DNA from: Flavobacteriaceae bacterium
GTDB taxonomy: Bacteria; Bacteroidota; Bacteroidia; Flavobacteriales; Weeksellaceae
Reading direction: 5' to 3'
Assembly: GCA_004359435.1 (NCBI GenBank)
Contig: PTET01000001.1
Location: 481,566 to 545,565, forward strand
Length of the DNA stretch: 64,000 bases
Shown piece by piece: positions 62,509 through 64,000 of the stretch. The stretch's first letter is position 1. Every line of letters begins with the position of its first letter. The notes beneath the pieces were generated by a model that saw nothing but the letters and a program-made list of their open reading frames with translations, did no database searches and was not told the DNA's origin. Made by a program: the position numbers and the translations under genes.

Positions 62509-63318
62509 ATGGTGCTTTCCATTGCAGGTTTTGACCCCTCATCAGGTGCTGGAATTCTAGCAGATACCCAAACTTTCCACAATTTTGGGCAGATTCCCTT
62601 TGGTGTGCTTTCAGCAAATACCCTGCAAACAGAAGATTCTTTTGAGCGTGTGGATTGGGTAGAACCAGATTTTATGCTTAGTCAAATTTCGCTACTACTA
62701 GAGCGATATCCCATACACTATATCAAAATTGGACTCATTAAAGACTTTTCAACCCTTTTGCAAATCGCAAAATGTGTAAAACAGACAGCGTCCCGTTCTC
62801 CAAACAAAAAAGAGATTTTTCTGCTTTGGGACCCCATTTTGTCTGCCTCAGCGGGATTTTCTTTTCATGATTTGAAAAGTGAAAACCCACAAGACTTGAA
62901 TCAAGATTTGGTGGAAGCCTTGACTTTTATCGATTTTGTGACGCCCAATGTTGATGAATTCAAAGTTTTGGAAAAATTTTTGAAGGGGAGTAGTTACATC
63001 ATCAAATCTTTTGAATCGGACGAAAAAACCATCACCGACCTCTTGGTTATACAAGGGATTTTACAAGGTGAATCACCCCAAAAAATCCAAAAAAAACTCC
63101 TTCCAGAACCCAAAAATGGAAACTCTACCTTTCAAAAACATGGTTCGGGTTGTATTTTCTCTTCTGCACTTCTTTCCAATCTCGCTTTGGGCAAAGACCT
63201 TTTTACCTCTTGTAAAGTGGCGGGAGAGTATGTTTTTTCTGCCATGCAAAGCAGTGAAACCTTGCTGAGCAAACATTTTTTGATTCGAGATTTCAAATTA
63301 TCTGAAAAATCCTCCTAG
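62509..63318 (+). CDS. thiD: Hydroxymethylpyrimidine/phosphomethylpyrimidine kinase
   Basis: ThiD phosphorylates HMP and HMP-P to HMP-PP. The 269-residue ribokinase-fold protein starts MVLSIAGFDPSSGAGILADTQTF, the family signature, and has VTPNVDEFKVLEK and the nucleotide-binding KHGSGCIFSSALLSNLALG near the C-terminus. It starts 13 bases after thiC and ends 4 bases before thiE. Confidence 0.94.
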   Translation: MVLSIAGFDPSSGAGILADTQTFHNFGQIPFGVLSANTLQTEDSFERVDWVEPDFMLSQISLLLERYPIHYIKIGLIKDFSTLLQIAKCVKQTASRSPNKKEIFLLWDPILSASAGFSFHDLKSENPQDLNQDLVEALTFIDFVTPNVDEFKVLEKFLKGSSYIIKSFESDEKTITDLLVIQGILQGESPQKIQKKLLPEPKNGNSTFQKHGSGCIFSSALLSNLALGKDLFTSCKVAGEYVFSAMQSSETLLSKHFLIRDFKLSEKSS

Positions 63319-63322
63319 TAAA

Positions 63323-63955
63323 ATGACCCATTCTCCACTACCCAAATTGATGTATGTTTCAGACTCACTCTCCAAAATTCAAATGGCTTTGGATGGTGGA
63401 ATCCAGTTTGTGCAATACAGGGAAAAGAATTTGTCTAGGGAAGAAATGGAAAAACAAATTCCAAAGCTGGAAAGTCTATCCAAAACTTACAATGCGTTGT
63501 TTTTTTTGAACGATGATGCTTTTTTGGTGAAAAACTCTTTTTTGGATGGTGTGCATCTGGGAAAAACTGACATGGATTTGAAAGAGGCCAGAAAACTTCT
63601 GGGTGACAAAAAAATCGGTGCAACGGCAAACAGTCTGGAAGATGTGCTGGGAATTTGCGAAAACCTTTTCCAGACCTCTGTGGATTACATTGGGCTTGGA
63701 CCTTTTGCTTTTACCACCACAAAAAAAAACTTGGCGAGCCTTTTGGGAAAAAAGGGCATCCAAGATATCGTTTTTGAGTCCCAAAATACGTATGCAGATT
63801 TGGTTCCGCCCATTTATGCCATCGGCGGAATCACAAAACAAGACTTTTTGCCTCTCATGGAAACAGGAATCCACGGAATTGCTGTTTCTGGACTGATTTC
63901 AAAAAGCAGCAACATCAGCAAAACCACCCGAGAATTGATAGACCTTTTGGAATGA
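63323..63955 (+). CDS. thiE: Thiamine-phosphate synthase
   Basis: ThiE joins HMP-PP and thiazole phosphate to thiamine phosphate. The 210-residue TIM-barrel protein has QYREKNLSREEM, FLNDDAFLVK, DGVHLGKTDMDLKEAR, YIGLGPFAFTTTKKN and AIGGITKQDFLPLMETGIHGIAVSG. These are all canonical, in contrast to the ThiE-like protein at 59221. The stop overlaps the next start by 4 bases (ATGA). Confidence 0.94.
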   Translation: MTHSPLPKLMYVSDSLSKIQMALDGGIQFVQYREKNLSREEMEKQIPKLESLSKTYNALFFLNDDAFLVKNSFLDGVHLGKTDMDLKEARKLLGDKKIGATANSLEDVLGICENLFQTSVDYIGLGPFAFTTTKKNLASLLGKKGIQDIVFESQNTYADLVPPIYAIGGITKQDFLPLMETGIHGIAVSGLISKSSNISKTTRELIDLLE

Positions 63956-64000
63956 ATTTTTGGGTAAAACCTTTTATCAAAACAGAAAATCCTACCTATG
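63952..64000 (+). CDS. Start of an unidentified gene, runs off the window
   Basis: An ATG at 63952 overlaps the thiE stop (ATGA) and opens a frame reading MNFWVKPFIKTENPTY to the end of the window. The overlap argues for a real, translationally coupled gene of the thiamine operon. Sixteen residues are too few to name it. Confidence 0.45.
   Translation, partial: MNFWVKPFIKTENPTY

Overview
The window reads as one continuous stretch of a member of the Bacteroidota, most likely order Flavobacteriales. The evidence is the AT-rich sequence with Bacteroidetes-type promoter boxes (TAnnTTTG near -7, TTG or TTTG near -33), the complete alternative complex III operon actABCDEF, a fused lpxC-fabZ gene, the PorX response regulator of the type IX secretion system, a DnaG primase without zinc ligands, and gene neighbourhoods typical of the group (tsaE-porX, HD hydrolase-lpxD-lpxC/fabZ-lpxA-efp-sucD).

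Layout. 0-5 kb: start of a tail-specific protease gene, surE, and a sulfur/siroheme block (precorrin-2 dehydrogenase, cobA, broken sulfite reductase, cysH, DUF2061) facing an Rrf2 regulator, with a candidate operator between them. 5-11.5 kb: DUF3078 protein, hemH, ruvB, an AraC regulator, and a haem block in which hemA and hemF are joined as two fragments, followed by intact hemB. 11.5-20.9 kb: broken Omp85-type barrel gene, uvrA, a metal permease with an HMA domain, an old-yellow-enzyme homologue, a DEAD-box helicase, a patatin and an esterase. 20.9-30.2 kb: alternative complex III and a divergent SPOR-like gene. 30.2-41.9 kb: dnaG, polyprenyl synthase, a lipoprotein, rlmN, queA, metK, an M48 protease, ald, tsaE and porX. 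42-47.8 kb: HD hydrolase, broken lpxD, lpxC-fabZ, lpxA, efp, sucD. 47.8-59.2 kb: an outer-membrane barrel, wza, broken wzc, broken VWA gene, MoxR ATPase, tRNA-Met, START-like protein, aminotransferase class IV, YqgE, broken pdxH, HU, fmt, broken recQ, DUF493. 59.2-64 kb: thiamine genes with half a TPP riboswitch next to half a rhodanese gene.

The most striking property is a series of at least ten junctions where family-conserved sequence is missing but both flanks are clean: DUF2061, sulfite reductase, hemA/hemF, Omp85, lpxD, wzc, VWA protein, pdxH, recQ, and thiF-rhodanese/TPP riboswitch. Of the eight purely intragenic events, six shift the frame and two keep it, which is what random breaks would give. 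No such junction was found between about 12.5 and 43.5 kb. The hits include genes expected to be essential (hemA, lpxD), so gaps or chimeric joins in the assembly are at least as likely as real gene decay. No CRISPR array, insertion sequence, prophage or clear new defence system was seen.
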